In this document: positions 49,011-59,851 of the stretch, in pieces
Numbering within the stretch: position 1 is the first letter of the stretch
Layout of the letters: each line of letters opens with the position of its first letter
Source of the DNA: Rhizophagus irregularis
Lineage: Eukaryota > Glomeromycota > Glomeromycetes > Glomerales > Glomeraceae
Direction of reading: 5' to 3'
Assembly (NCBI RefSeq): GCF_026210795.1
Contig: NC_089443.1
Location: 4,588,001-4,652,000 of the forward strand
DNA length: 64,000 nucleotides
Program-made: the position numbers and the translations under genes
Notes under the pieces: model-generated
Told to the model about the DNA's origin: nothing
What the model saw: the letters and a program-made list of their open reading frames with translations, nothing else
Databases searched by the model: none

Positions 49011-52000
49011 CTACAGTATTAATATCACAACGATCTTCCGCTTTGAATTTAATGTTGATAACCTACTGGTAATTTCTGGTAAATTTACATGATTACATTG
49101 CCGATAAAGATTTTCAATCGAAACTTCTTTAAATGGCAAATTTCTTGGTTTACACCAAGCGATTTTCCAAAACAACAATCCTAAACTATATATATCAGAA
49201 GATCTTGAAATTGTCTTATACTGGATAGCCTTTCTGGATCGTGCCACCGTTTCCAAACCTCCTCGCCAGAATATTGTTATTGTTGGATACACTGGAATAA
49301 AAGTCTCTGCTCCAAAGGAAATTAGACATTTTGGCATTAACGCATCACCGTAAGTCCGTAATCTTTTAAAAAATATTTGCACTTCTGAGGTCTAAATGTA
49401 CGATTTTTTTCTATAAAAAAACGACAAATTATTGGTTATTTAAACGCTGTAAACGATAAGAACTAAAACAGCAACACAATAATAATAACTCTTACTTCAT
49501 GCAAATATTTTACGCCTAGAGATATTTCCCATGCTAGTTTAATTTTATTTTTCCGATCGCTCCAATTATGATTTAAATAATGATTCACTTAAAAATATTC
49601 GAAGAGGTTACCAAAATCTGCATATTCATAAAATAGAGTGCACTTACAGAAATTAGATTATATACTTATTCTCATTCAAATGACGGTCATTGTAAAGATA
49701 AATCTCTTTAATTATACAATGATAATTTTCGTCATTTAGGTATCTTAATGATTTTCCTGTGGCATTCGTGTTATTTAAGACTCGTCTTGTTGTGTCAAAA
49801 AGCCTCTCCGCTTGAATTCCAATATCTGTTGGAGTTTCTATACGATCATAAATTCATAATATGCCTGACTCGCTACATAATACCATCAGTATACTTGACT
49901 CATCATCAATATGTAAGTTAATATACGGATCTTCAGAAAAACTTTTTAATTCACTTTGAATTCTAATATTGCCGTAATTAATTTGGACAAATGGTCATTG
50001 AATAATCTTCTAGATTTTATTATGTTAATAAAAAATAAAATAATACATCATATAATTGATATAAGTTTATATGTCTAAAAAAAAATAAAATTTTACAAAT
50101 TGAATTAACGGTTGCTAACCTTCTAAAATTTCGATTATGTCATGATATAAGATTGATATCTTCTTTGCTAACGAACTATTTACAACATGATCTCTTACTA
50201 GAATAAAAAGGGAGAGGATTTAGAAAATAGAGTAAAAATTTTGGAATTATAACAAATAAACATAATTTACCAGCACAATAACGTACAATCAACCATATAA
50301 ACCGATTATAATGATGTACTTGATTTTTTAGGAAATTTTATAAATTAGATTTTCTGTTCATTATCATCCAATTTCGATTTAGATTATTCAAGTTCACACG
50401 CATTTTTTGCGCAATTTTCATCAAATAATCTCTCCTAAAGTGTTTTTTCCCAGGTTCAACTACGTTTTCTATTATTTCGTCAAGTATTACACATACATAA
50501 TCTAATGCGTAATATGGATCTAACGGATCTGTCGAGCTTTCTATGTAGGGATCTTGTGGATCTATTGATAATAATTTACCTAATTCTCTGCCATCAAAAT
50601 GGGTTTGTTGTCCATTTGATCCTTGTGTTCCATTTGATTCATTGACTCTGATGAATCTGGTGGAATAATTAATGGTTCTGGTGGATTTACTGTACTAATA
50701 GGACCTATATCCAAATCTATGTTCTTCACATAACCATAAAATCTCATTATTATAATCCACACATTGCACTAGTCCACCAAACTTGTCCGTACAATCTTGT
50801 TTATCGAGAAATCCTAATAAAAAAAAAAAAAATTTTTTGTAAACAAAAACAACAAAAAAAAATAGTAATTTTACATACTTTCGAGTTCTCGAAGTCCTGA
50901 GTCATTTATCATTTGATGAGAAGCAAACATTTCAGTCGCTCAAAGGAAGAAAGGTAGGATCTTCATCGGTCACCTATGTCAACAGTATCCACAATTTCTC
51001 GAAAATAATGCATAAGGTCAGAATTATCTTTAATACTGAAAACTGATGACAAAATATCCGCAACGCATATTTGATGTCAGATTTTTATTGCGCTTAATAA
51101 CGCTTGCAAACTTTTCAAAAAAAAAAAACAGTTAACATTAATTGATTGAAAAAAAATTTTAATTTGATTTTAAAGTTATATACTGTAATAATTTACCAAA
51201 GATTTATCCAAGATCTATATTTTTTAATAAATTGAGGAATCTCAAGAAGTTTATGCCTATCTTGTTCTGGAACGTGCCACTGTTCCTTGTGTATAAAAGA
51301 CTGATAAAAGCCACGTTCTATAAATAAGATGTTAAAATTTAAAAATAACTAGAATTTAAAAGAACAAATATACTGCTTACACTGGTTTTTTCCAATCTTT
51401 TGATCAGGTATCATAACAAATACTCTAGGAACTTTTTCATTTTGTAATTTAACTAACTTTATTTTATTTATTATTTTTTTTTTATAAAAGAAAAAAAAAG
51501 AGAATTCATTAAATGAATTGATTTTAAGTACTTTTTTTAAAACATCACTTACCCACCGTGGAATGTTTTTTGTAAGATCAGTTAAATCCTCCACGTCTCT
51601 CTTACAATTATCAATTTTATCATTCAGTCCTTTTAGGCTTCGTTATGATATTCTTCAATAACTTTCTGAAAGAGAAAAATATTTATTAAAAGAACTTACT
51701 TCTTTTAAAGCAAGTTGAATTTACCGAGTAAATTTTGTCCGATATAATTGAAATAATTCTCCGTTTATTGACTCGAACTTATTAATATTAGTTGATTCTA
51801 GATCATGCAACGCATACCACAAGCTATTAATCTGAGTGCTAATTAAATTAAATTTACTTTTTTTTCTTACCTGATTCCATGATGTAATATGACGTTCGCT
51901 AAAAAGGAAAAAATTTTATTTTAGTACTGAATTACGCAGATAAACAAATAAACGCGACGTTATACATGCAATCACCATAAATCTATCTAATTTCATTCTG

Positions 52001-52110
52001 TGTGAAATGTCCTTATCGAGCAACCTGGCAAGCAGTTTGATCCCGAATATTTTGAAGTAGCAAGTTGTATTTTTTTCCTGAAATAATCTCTCTTTTTTAC
52101 TTCTTCATTC
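49011..52110 (-). pseudogene. Decayed TKL-like protein kinase gene
   Basis: Read 5'->3' on the minus strand. The upstream part (52110-50580) has exon-like pieces: KKYNLLLQNIRDQTACQVA, SLWYALHDLESTNINKFESI, DLTKNIPRWVSDVLKKVLKI, KVPRVFVMIPDQKIGKNQ and DKQDCTDKFGGLVQCVDYNN. The kinase part follows: LRYLNDENYHCIIKEIYL near 49720, LAWEISLGVKYLHE (helix E) near 49500-49540, IVHLDLRSANIF (catalytic loop, 49370-49410, usual HRD changed to HLD), and SSDIYSLGLLFWKIAW (helix F) near 49150-49205. Frames are broken by stops and shifts between and within pieces, and the DFG motif is not intact. It is most likely a dead member of the large kinase family typical of these fungi. The N-terminal domain resembles no family I can name with confidence. 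Confidence 0.65.
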
Positions 52111-52329
52111 TCTCCTTCCCATCCATCCAATAACGACGACCTGACATATTTAAGCGAAATTTTATTAGGCTATTAAATGATAATTAATACTTTCTAACTT
52201 TATTTTATTGGTTTTGCAGTAGTTTTTGCAATCGATTATGTACTGTAGTCCAGTTTTAACGATCGGTTTTGCGATCGGTTCGGTTTTGGTTGAAAACTGC
52301 AGTTTTAAAACTGAAACCGACCATAACCT

Positions 52330-52740
52330 CAACCTAGTTCATTTGTTAAAATAATAAATAAAGATATTTAAAAACGTGGAATGGAGAAGAAGTATTGATT
52401 AATTTTAAATGGAATACTTATTATTATTATACAGTAATTTGATTGCTATATTAGAATTGTATTTATTCTTAAATTCACTCTAATATTTTCACAAGCAAAT
52501 ATTTTAACATTTCATATTTTATTAACAGGTAATTCAAGCTCACTGTCCGATTATAATGGTCCATTACTTACAATAATGATCCTTTTATTTTCGCTCTTAA
52601 TTGGCGTATATATTATGAATTTGCTAATTGGATTATTCAATATAGAGTTTTATATCATTTTTTAATATGAAATATAGTAATTGTAAAATATAATTTATTT
52701 TTAAACTATCTATCTATCATACAGGATTTAAATTTTTACA
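52330..52740 (+). pseudogene. Channel-family scrap E
   Basis: Short, shuffled pieces of the membrane half. 52330-52420 matches the coding sequence around PQPSPFVE...INRDIYKTWNGE and LINFKW; 52500-52660 matches the acceptor and exon 6 (NSSSLSD, then IMNLLIGLFN). Most of exon 5 between them is gone. The frame is closed by many stops. It abuts the 3' end of the EED gene in convergent orientation. Confidence 0.75.
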
Positions 52741-52751
52741 TGCCAATTTAA

Positions 52752-54700
52752 TTAAATTACGCTATTACCATGAATTACGCTATTACCACCACTTTTCCAA
52801 CACCAAAACGAACCATTGTCACAAACCGCTACAATCCATTGTTTATCATTTGAAAAACTTACTTGTCGAATTGTGCTGTCACATGCTGAACTAAGGATAA
52901 TAGGTTCATAACTAACATTACTTTCATTAATATTAGTCTCATTATTTTTATTCGTCTTCTTATTAGTCTTTTTATTACTTTTTTTCTTTTTTTCAAAAGT
53001 TTTATCATTTTTTATCTCCTGATATTCTAACCTTTTCTTTTCGATATAGTAGTCAACACAATCTTCTTGAACATCCCATAAATAAATTTTTCCTGCTTGA
53101 TTCCCCGTTGCAAGCATTCGACAGTCATACGACATTCCAAAGCGAAGGAACCAAAGATCACAATTCATGAATTCGAATTCACAAATTATTTCGAAGCTTG
53201 ATTGTCGCTAGAAAGTTCGAATCCAAAGAAAGAATCGTTAATTTTATTAGATAAAATTAAAGTTATATCACTTATTCTTACCTTACTAAGGACAGCTGGT
53301 CCACCCACGACTACTGTTGTGACGTTAGAATTATCGAAAGCCTCTAATTTTACATCAGGCTTCCAAAGCAGAATCCTTGCATCATTAGCACATCTCGTCA
53401 GTAAGAGATCGCCGTACCATCTTATACAATCCACAAAGTTGTCGTGTACTCCGGCTGTCGAAAATATAGGATAGTGCACAGTCACTACCTTTAATGGCGT
53501 TTCGTTCGACGAACAACATGAGGAGGCACGAGACGACGACGAAGGTCTTGAAATTGAAGAATTTATTGCGTTCTTCATTACTGGCGTACATAACGACCAG
53601 ATTTTTACCGTGCGATCCATTCCGGAAGATGCAAAGAAGTCTCCGGATAGATGCACATCCTAAAGAATTAAATTATAATTGAAATGACATCGAAATGATA
53701 TATTTAAGTTAATTATAAGAATACATCTAAAAAGAAATGTTTTTAATGATAAAGAAAGAAACGTTACAATGCTTAACGGCGCTTCACGATGGCCGCACTC
53801 CCCGGCGAAAATAGCGACGGTCTGCATAGTATCGATCCTCCATAAACGTATGGAGAGATCCTTACTTGCAGAAAAAAGTAAGGATGGATCTCTAGGGTGG
53901 GACTTCATCTCATGTATCTCCTATATATATTATTAAAAATTTTAAACTTTATAAAGATTCATTATAATATTTAATCAGATAAAGTCGAATTATATCGAAC
54001 TTACACCTCCATGCCCTTGAAGGGTCTATGAGTATAAAATTTAACGAAATATTTAGTCATACAAGCAGTTTATCTTTAATTAAATCAATTCGTAATATAA
54101 AAATGTTATTATACCTTTGTGAAAGACCCAGCCGACGTATCTATAATTTTAATAACTGCAGTGAATCCTGCCACGACGAGAAGCGGTGCACCTGATATTG
54201 GGTCGATAGACCATGTACAGCAATAAAAATCTTCCTGTTCCTGCATATAAAAAAAAGTTATTATTTAATATACTAAAACTACAAAAAAAAAAAATACACA
54301 AGTTTAAACATTTACATTCTCATCAACGTATTTTTGTGCAATATTTAAAGCTACCGGTTTTTCGCTCTCGAGGCGAGCAACTATAATCTAGAAAATAAAA
54401 AAAATTATAATATAGAAAGTTATTAAGATTAATAAAGACAAAATACACATTACAATTTTTATCAAAATGATATACTTACATAACGACCTCCGACAACGGC
54501 AAAAGCTGTATTAACCGTATCATAATTGTTGAAACAGACACCATAAAAGCGGGTGGCTTGTTTTGTGGGTAACTGTAGTGAAATGCAAGAATTACAGTAT
54601 ATACGTTTCAATAGTGTGAAATAGTGAGAGTAAATTATAATTTTATAAAACATTTCGTTCATACCGTTACGACGTGCTTGAGAGTGTATGTAGTAGGCAT
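52752..54700 (-). CDS. EED: Polycomb PRC2 subunit EED/ESC homologue
   Basis: Eight exons: 54665-54700, 54480-54572, 54316-54387, 54115-54240, 54005-54025, 53768-53920, 53282-53659, 52752-53207. Seven of the eight introns' borders fall in phase 0 and the total gives 444 residues; animal EED is about the same length. The order of WD blades follows EED: FYGVCFNNYD, QEDFYCCTWSIDP, LLVVAGFTAVIKIID, LQGHGGEIHEMKSHPRDPSL, SASKDLSIRLWRIDTMQTVA, SSGMDRTVKIWSL, VHDNFVDCIRWYGDLLLT, CDLWFLRFG, MLATGNQAGKIYLWDV, and the final STIRQVSFSNDKQWIVAVCD. EED binds trimethylated H3K27 and holds EZH2 in the PRC2 complex in the nucleus. An acidic-to-basic insert rich in Lys/Asn (EKKKKSNKKTNKKTNK) lengthens the last blade loop; a Ser-rich loop (SSISRPSSSSRASSCCSS) lies in the middle. 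Confidence 0.92.
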
Positions 54701-55099
54701 TTTTTCTTGATTGAAAAAAGGCCAACAACGAGAAATTGGGAAAAAGTCTGAAAATCCGAGATTATTTAAATAGAACCATGTTCCACAAGATTTATTATGA
54801 CAATATTTCTTTTTTTAGAAATTTAGTGAGTGAAATTGTATTATTTTTATAGCCAGACACGGTACCTACATCAAAATCGCGTAATTTTTGTTGATTTTAT
54901 TTATTTAAGCATAAATTTACGCGTTTTCGGAACAATAATTGTTTATTCAAGCATAAATTCACGCGTTTTTCGGAATAATAATTACTTTTAAAAATTATTT
55001 AATGCACGTGTTTTCGTGTTTTCCGCATCACTAATAAATAATAATATTGATATCACGCGACAGAAAATTCGTGTTTGGAACACCCGTGTAAACTTTAAT

Positions 55100-55510
55100 T
55101 AATTTATTACTAATCAAATCAGCGACTAAATAAATAATTCTCCTTTTTAATTAATTGTGGCGCTACAGAAACAGAGTCACCCTAAAACGCACTAACAGAG
55201 AAAGAAAAAGTCGGCATTTTTTTAAAAAAAAATCAATAACTTTATTAAATCGTCAAATAAATTATTTTTTATTATTAAAAAAACACGAACAAGGTTTAGA
55301 AGTCATTATTGATGCCGATATGCCGATCTTATTTATATTGGACAAATTTGGTGTAACTTTATTAAGTTAACAAAAATTTTTGGCACGTGACTATTATATA
55401 TCAGAGAGATTTTTATTTGCGAGAGAAAAAAAAGTTAATTTTAGCAACTGCATCACAAATTTATAAGAATCACCTATTTATTTTATTAACGACGGACTTG
55501 ATTAGATACA
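55100..55510 (-). pseudogene. Second broken copy of the AtuA-like 5' end
   Basis: Diverged duplicate of about 41351-42265: end of exon 2 (ATCAGCGACTAAATAA on the plus strand), the WGDSV-encoding part, intron 1, exon 1 with its ATG (GAAGTCAT on the plus strand at about 55298) and upstream sequence with CTTATTTATATTGGACAAAT and TTATTAACGACGGACTTGAT. No exon 3 onwards. It has its own promoter sequence but no complete product. Confidence 0.8.
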
Positions 55511-55833
55511 GCGTTATGCAACAAGTTGTGACGTATTTGTCGTTAAGTTGTAACTTTATGTTGTAATAGCCGTAATAGGATTAATAGGTAACGGTGAAAA
55601 TGGGTGTAATGTTCGAAATGAGTGTAATGTTTGATGAATATTGAATACTAATCGTACATTAAACAATTATTTTTATTTGTTAATTTTTTAGTAAACAAAT
55701 TGATTAAGTTGTGTTTGCAATTTCTCTTTTAATTTTTACAATAATAAATTTCGAATATTGTGTTACTTTAATATTAAATAAATTCATAACAGACGGTTGC
55801 TTTAAAATCAAATACACTTTACCTTATTATCAA
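55511..55833 (+). promoter_or_regulatory. Upstream region of channel copy F
   Basis: AT-rich stretch between the AtuA-like duplicate and the ATG of copy F. It ends with ACCTTATTATCAAATGAGTC, like the start context of copies A and B. Promoter function is inferred from homology only. Confidence 0.35.
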
Positions 55834-56722
55834 ATGAGTCAAATGGATGAAGTTTCCATATTCATCGATGATGAAATCAAAATCGATATTAATGAAATCG
55901 ACCGACGATACTAAAGATGAAACTAATGGTATCGATTACAGTAAACCACATAACGGTAAACCTATTATGGGGATAGAAGTATCACCAAATGGAAAATATG
56001 ATCTTGTTAGTTACGATGATCGTTCAATTATCGGATGGAATGTTGGATAAAAAAAATTTCTCTATAATGTTTTAATAATTAAGTATTTTTAATAAAGTCC
56101 AAAAATTTTGTTAGGTGATTCAAGTGCATTGTCCAATTGGTTATATATTAATGATTGTCTCTTAATTGTTGTATAGCTTATGAATTTGTTTATTGGATTA
56201 TTCAATATGGCAATCGAAAAGGATAATAATAGAATTTCATATTTAATGCAGAAGGCGGAGGTATAATATCATATAAAATATAGTAATTGTAAAATGCTAA
56301 ATTTTTTAATTTCCTCATAGATTTTAGCTGAAATTGAATTGTTTTATCTATTGCCACATCAAAGACGTTGGCATACATGGTTTCCTGAAGTAATGTAAGT
56401 AAATTTAAAGAATTTTCATAATATATATATATATTTGATTAATACTAATAATAATATTCATATAAATTTATTTTCAAGATATTATTATGCCAATATTGAT
56501 AAAACTCTAAAAAGTTAAAGAAATGATTCGTGAAGGAGAATGGAATATTAATGAATTTCCAGAACTGAAAAAGGATTTATTAAATAAACTCAATATCCAG
56601 GCTGTTGATGAGACTTCCTTACCGCAATTATTAGAAGAAGTATTAGAAGAAGTACAAAGTATACGGGAAAATTCTTTGCACCAATTATTAGAAGAAATAC
56701 AAAAAATACAGCCCAAATCATA
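55834..56722 (+). pseudogene. Channel-family copy F, exon 1 joined to exon 6
   Basis: Starts MSQMDEVSIFIDDEIKI, then shifts frame near 55905 before KPHNGKPIMGIEVSPNGKY and IIGWNVG, where a stop closes it (56048-56050). The next recognisable sequence, at 56115, is exon 6 (GDSSALSNW), so exons 2-5, with the whole linker and most membrane spans, are deleted. Exon 6 itself has a further deletion and a TAG before LMNLFIGLFNMAIEKDNN. Exons 7 and 8 follow, the last with one frame change and an unusual extended tail (LPQLLEEVLEEVQSIREN then LHQLLEEIQKIQPKS), a likely coiled coil absent from copies B and C. Confidence 0.8.
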
Positions 56723-58130
56723 ATTTTAGAATTGTAGAGTATCATTTTTATAAGATGGAACAGTTTTATAATCAATTTCCTGTATTATGATAATCTATTA
56801 ATAAAATATATAATTTTATACTTTTATTAACTAAGTTTATATATTCTAAAATAAATTTTGTGCTATATGATAAAAATTCAGTAGATTTGGATTATACCTT
56901 AAAATAATAGATTTTAATCAATCAATTAAAAAAAATATGTCGAGTATGACAATTAGAAAAGTACGTTATACTTCGAATAACGCGAAAAAGATAACATAGA
57001 AGAGGAAAACGAGTCAATGACCTAAACGAAAGTCTTTAATCGAGTAGAAACACATTACAACAAAATACTCACAGGCGATAAGGCCGAACCGCTAAGGATT
57101 ATGGTTATGGGCACCGCAGGTACAATCGCTATATGCGTATTTCCGATTGCATATCACAAATCAACGATTTAAATTTTTAAATTTGGATCTCTGGCCTGAA
57201 AAAATAAGTATAAGGAATAAAGTCACTATTTTTAATTTTATTTATAGATTTACAAAAAAAAAAAAATTTTGATAATAATTAAACGTGTGGCTAAATAATT
57301 TTTTTAGAACTTTATAAAATCAAAATATCAAGCTACTTATATTTCTAACTGCAGAACTGGAGATAATTTTGATCATCACAATAAAACACAATAATGATTA
57401 TTTAGGATTGACATTACAAATTTACAATTAATTTTTTTTTTAACGCTATTATAAAGTAATAAAGTAAACAGTATAAAACCATTAATACAAAAAATTACAA
57501 ATTAAAAAGAACTACTGGCTCCCTTATCTACCATAGTAATTGCCATCGACACTACAATTTAATTGGAAATACTAAAAGATTAGTTAGTTTACAATGAATT
57601 AAACAAGGAAAAGGAAGTCAATTTTAATTCGAACTTTTTTTCTGAGCCACAATGCTGTCAATTCTGTGCGATAAAAAAATACAAATAGGATTGTGCGACT
57701 ACCTCTATTTCCGAAATTGTGAAAGGCATACCATATGAAGGGGCTGAGGACTTCGCAATTTCGAGATCTACAAGAACTAGCTATCTTTGGGGGTCGTCTA
57801 AAGCCATGTTCGCTCACGTGATCATAAACCAATCATAATGTCTGGCTATTTATAGTGTCCAATCAAGTACGTGTATATCATGATCGAACACTGCTTTAGA
57901 CATCCCTATCGTTGAATCTGGCAAGTCAGATCATTGAAAAGGTGCTTTCATAGAACTCTCGGCATCATACGACAAAGCTAAAAGCTAATTACCCAGCAAA
58001 GCATGTAGTGGTATGTGGAAGTTCAGTCAACTTTCCCGCAACGCAAAAATAAGGTATGTATATACCAGATGTTATGTATGCATGGAAGCGAGTTTTTTCT
58101 CACTGTGGGCCTTGTATTTAGGAAAGCAAG
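56723..58130. other. Intergenic region with helicase scrap
   Basis: Apart from the PIF1-like remnant at 56990-57175 nothing codes. A 77-codon frame at 57599-57832 on the minus strand is not convincing. 57840-58120 is less AT-rich than average and may be the promoter of the decayed Crinkler-like gene. Confidence 0.4.
56990..57175 (+). pseudogene. PIF1/Helitron-like helicase remnant
   Basis: One frame with a single internal TAA gives VETHYNKILTGDKAEPLRIM then VMGTAGT, the segment immediately before and into Walker A (GTAGTGKS) of PIF1-like helicases carried by Helitrons. The motif is cut after GTAGT; unrelated sequence and a stop follow. No Helitron ends were found nearby. Confidence 0.55.
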
Positions 58131-58631
58131 ATGTCTTCCTCTACTAGTAAAATTCGTCTCAAGTACTTTGTCATAGTGAGACTATCGATGATATTGTTCC
58201 TGTAGTAATTGATAAGAAATTGACTGTTAATAATCTGAAAGATGAGATCAAAAATGCTCGGCAAGATTTACGAGAAATAAACATCGATCTATATGATAAA
58301 GATTTCGCTCAGGACAAGGGATATTGATGGATCCGCAAAAAAATATTTCTCAGTATTTATCCGTAGGAGATACACACAGCCTTATCTTCCGGTAGATGGT
58401 AAAATAGTTCCTCCTCGAATACTCAATCAGAAAGCGAGAAATTTTATCAGCATACCCTTTTCTAAACTAGTTATAATTAGAATATTATTATTTGTATCAG
58501 TTGTTGCTCTGGCAACGATTTATTTCTTAAATAAAGCATTTATACATACAATAAAAAAATATTACAAATCATTTCTCTGGCTATACAAGAAAGTGTTCCG
58601 AATTAATTTCACTCTGTTAATACAATCATAG
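58131..58631 (+). pseudogene. Crinkler-like N-terminal domain with a downstream membrane segment, frameshifted
   Basis: The ATG at 58131 opens MSSSTSKIRLKYFVI, then the frame changes to VIDKKLTVNNLKDEIKNARQ and NIDLYDKDFAQ, then again to MDPQKNISQYLSVGDTHS. This order (ubiquitin-like strand, valine-rich strand, KLTVxxLKxxI helix, then a P-x-K-x-ISxYL block) is that of the Crinkler-type N-terminal header found in fungi and oomycetes. Two single-base frame changes break it. A third frame continues to 58631 with a hydrophobic span (IIRILLFVSVVALATIYFL) and a basic tail, not a known Crinkler C-terminus. As it stands no full protein is made. Identification rests on motif order alone. Confidence 0.5.
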
Positions 58632-58821
58632 AATTGGTTCTCTTCTAAATAATGCACGCTTTTGGTTTAACTCCGGCTGGAATATTCTTGTGTATGGTAT
58701 GAAAAACAAACAGACCGGCAACTAGTTTTACCGTTCTGATTTTCTTATTAATAAATGGGGAGAATTTTTTTCTTTCTGCTTTTTTTTTACCAGAGATTTA
58801 TCAAATTTCAAAAAAAAAAAA

Positions 58822-59851
58822 ATGTCTTCTAATCCTTTTGATACTAATGCTTCAGATTATGACAAAATTCCATTTTGTTTGACCGTTGCAAAAAATTGTT
58901 CAAAAGCTATTATTGACGAATTGGGAAATGAGCTAAATCCCGAGAAAACTGAAGTTATAGATTTTGCTTGTGGAACTGGTAATGTATTACTTTATTTAAA
59001 ATTAAGTCCAGTCGTTTATTCCTTTGGATAGAACTATGGAACTGCAGGACGGAGCTGCAGTCTGTATCCTGCAATACCCTTAACTCCTTTCTGCATAAGT
59101 TTCTGCATCCCTCAATCATTCTGGATAAAATTCTCTTTTAGTAATTTTACAAAAATAACAATAAACTTACAAAATATTTAGGACTTATCTCTCAAGAATT
59201 ACGCTCTTATGTAAAATCCATTGTTGGGATTGATATGGCCCAAGGTATGGTCGATGAATATAATAAAAAAGTTTTGCAACAAGGTATTGATGAAAATGAA
59301 ATGAAAGCTATTTGTTTGGAATTGAAAGAAGGCGATCAATTAAATGGAAGAAAATTCGATCTCGTTGTTGTAAGTAATGATATCTTTCAAACTTTTAGAT
59401 CCAATCTTTGAAAATTATAATTTAATCTCATTGTTTTTAGTGCGCTTCGGCTTATCATCATATCGATGATGTCACTGCTATTTCACGTATTCTTGCTTCT
59501 TATTTAAAACCATCTGGAAAATTGATCGTATTAGATTTAATTAAAGACCCTGCGACTAAGGATAAACTTCATGAAGGTTTTACGGATCATCATCATAGAC
59601 ATCATCATGGACATCACGAAGATTCCACGGCTCATAAAGAGGATCACGAAGATGTTATAAATAAATTTGCGGGGACTGTAGTTCATAGAGGTGGTTTTTA
59701 TCCTGAAGAGATTGAAAAGATTTTTTTGGATACCGGGGTTTTGGAAGATGTTAAAGTTGAAGTAGCATTTACTTTTAATAAATTTATTAAACAAGATCAA
59801 AAAGAATATACTTTTAAATATTTGATTGCTAAAGGTAAAAAGAAAGAATAG
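58822..59851 (+). CDS. SAM-dependent methyltransferase with histidine-rich loop
   Basis: Three exons: 58822-58978, 59182-59369, 59441-59851. They sum to 756 nt, giving 251 residues. Class I Rossmann methyltransferase motifs appear in order: VIDFACGTG (motif I, SAM binding, ~45-53, split by intron 1), IVGIDMAQGM (motif II acidic residue), KFDLVVCASAYHHIDD (motif IV region), LKPSGKLIVLDL (motif V/VI). Between the last strand and the C-terminus lies an insert HHHRHHHGHHEDSTAHKEDH (~163-182), absent from usual small methyltransferases and fit to bind Zn, Ni or Cu. The start is the ATG after a 12-A run; the first residues MSSNPFDTNASDYDKI suit this family. The substrate is unknown. It is intact. 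Confidence 0.88.

Noticed and set aside
57599-57832. 77-codon minus-strand frame
   Set aside because: No recognisable motif and no splicing or duplication support.
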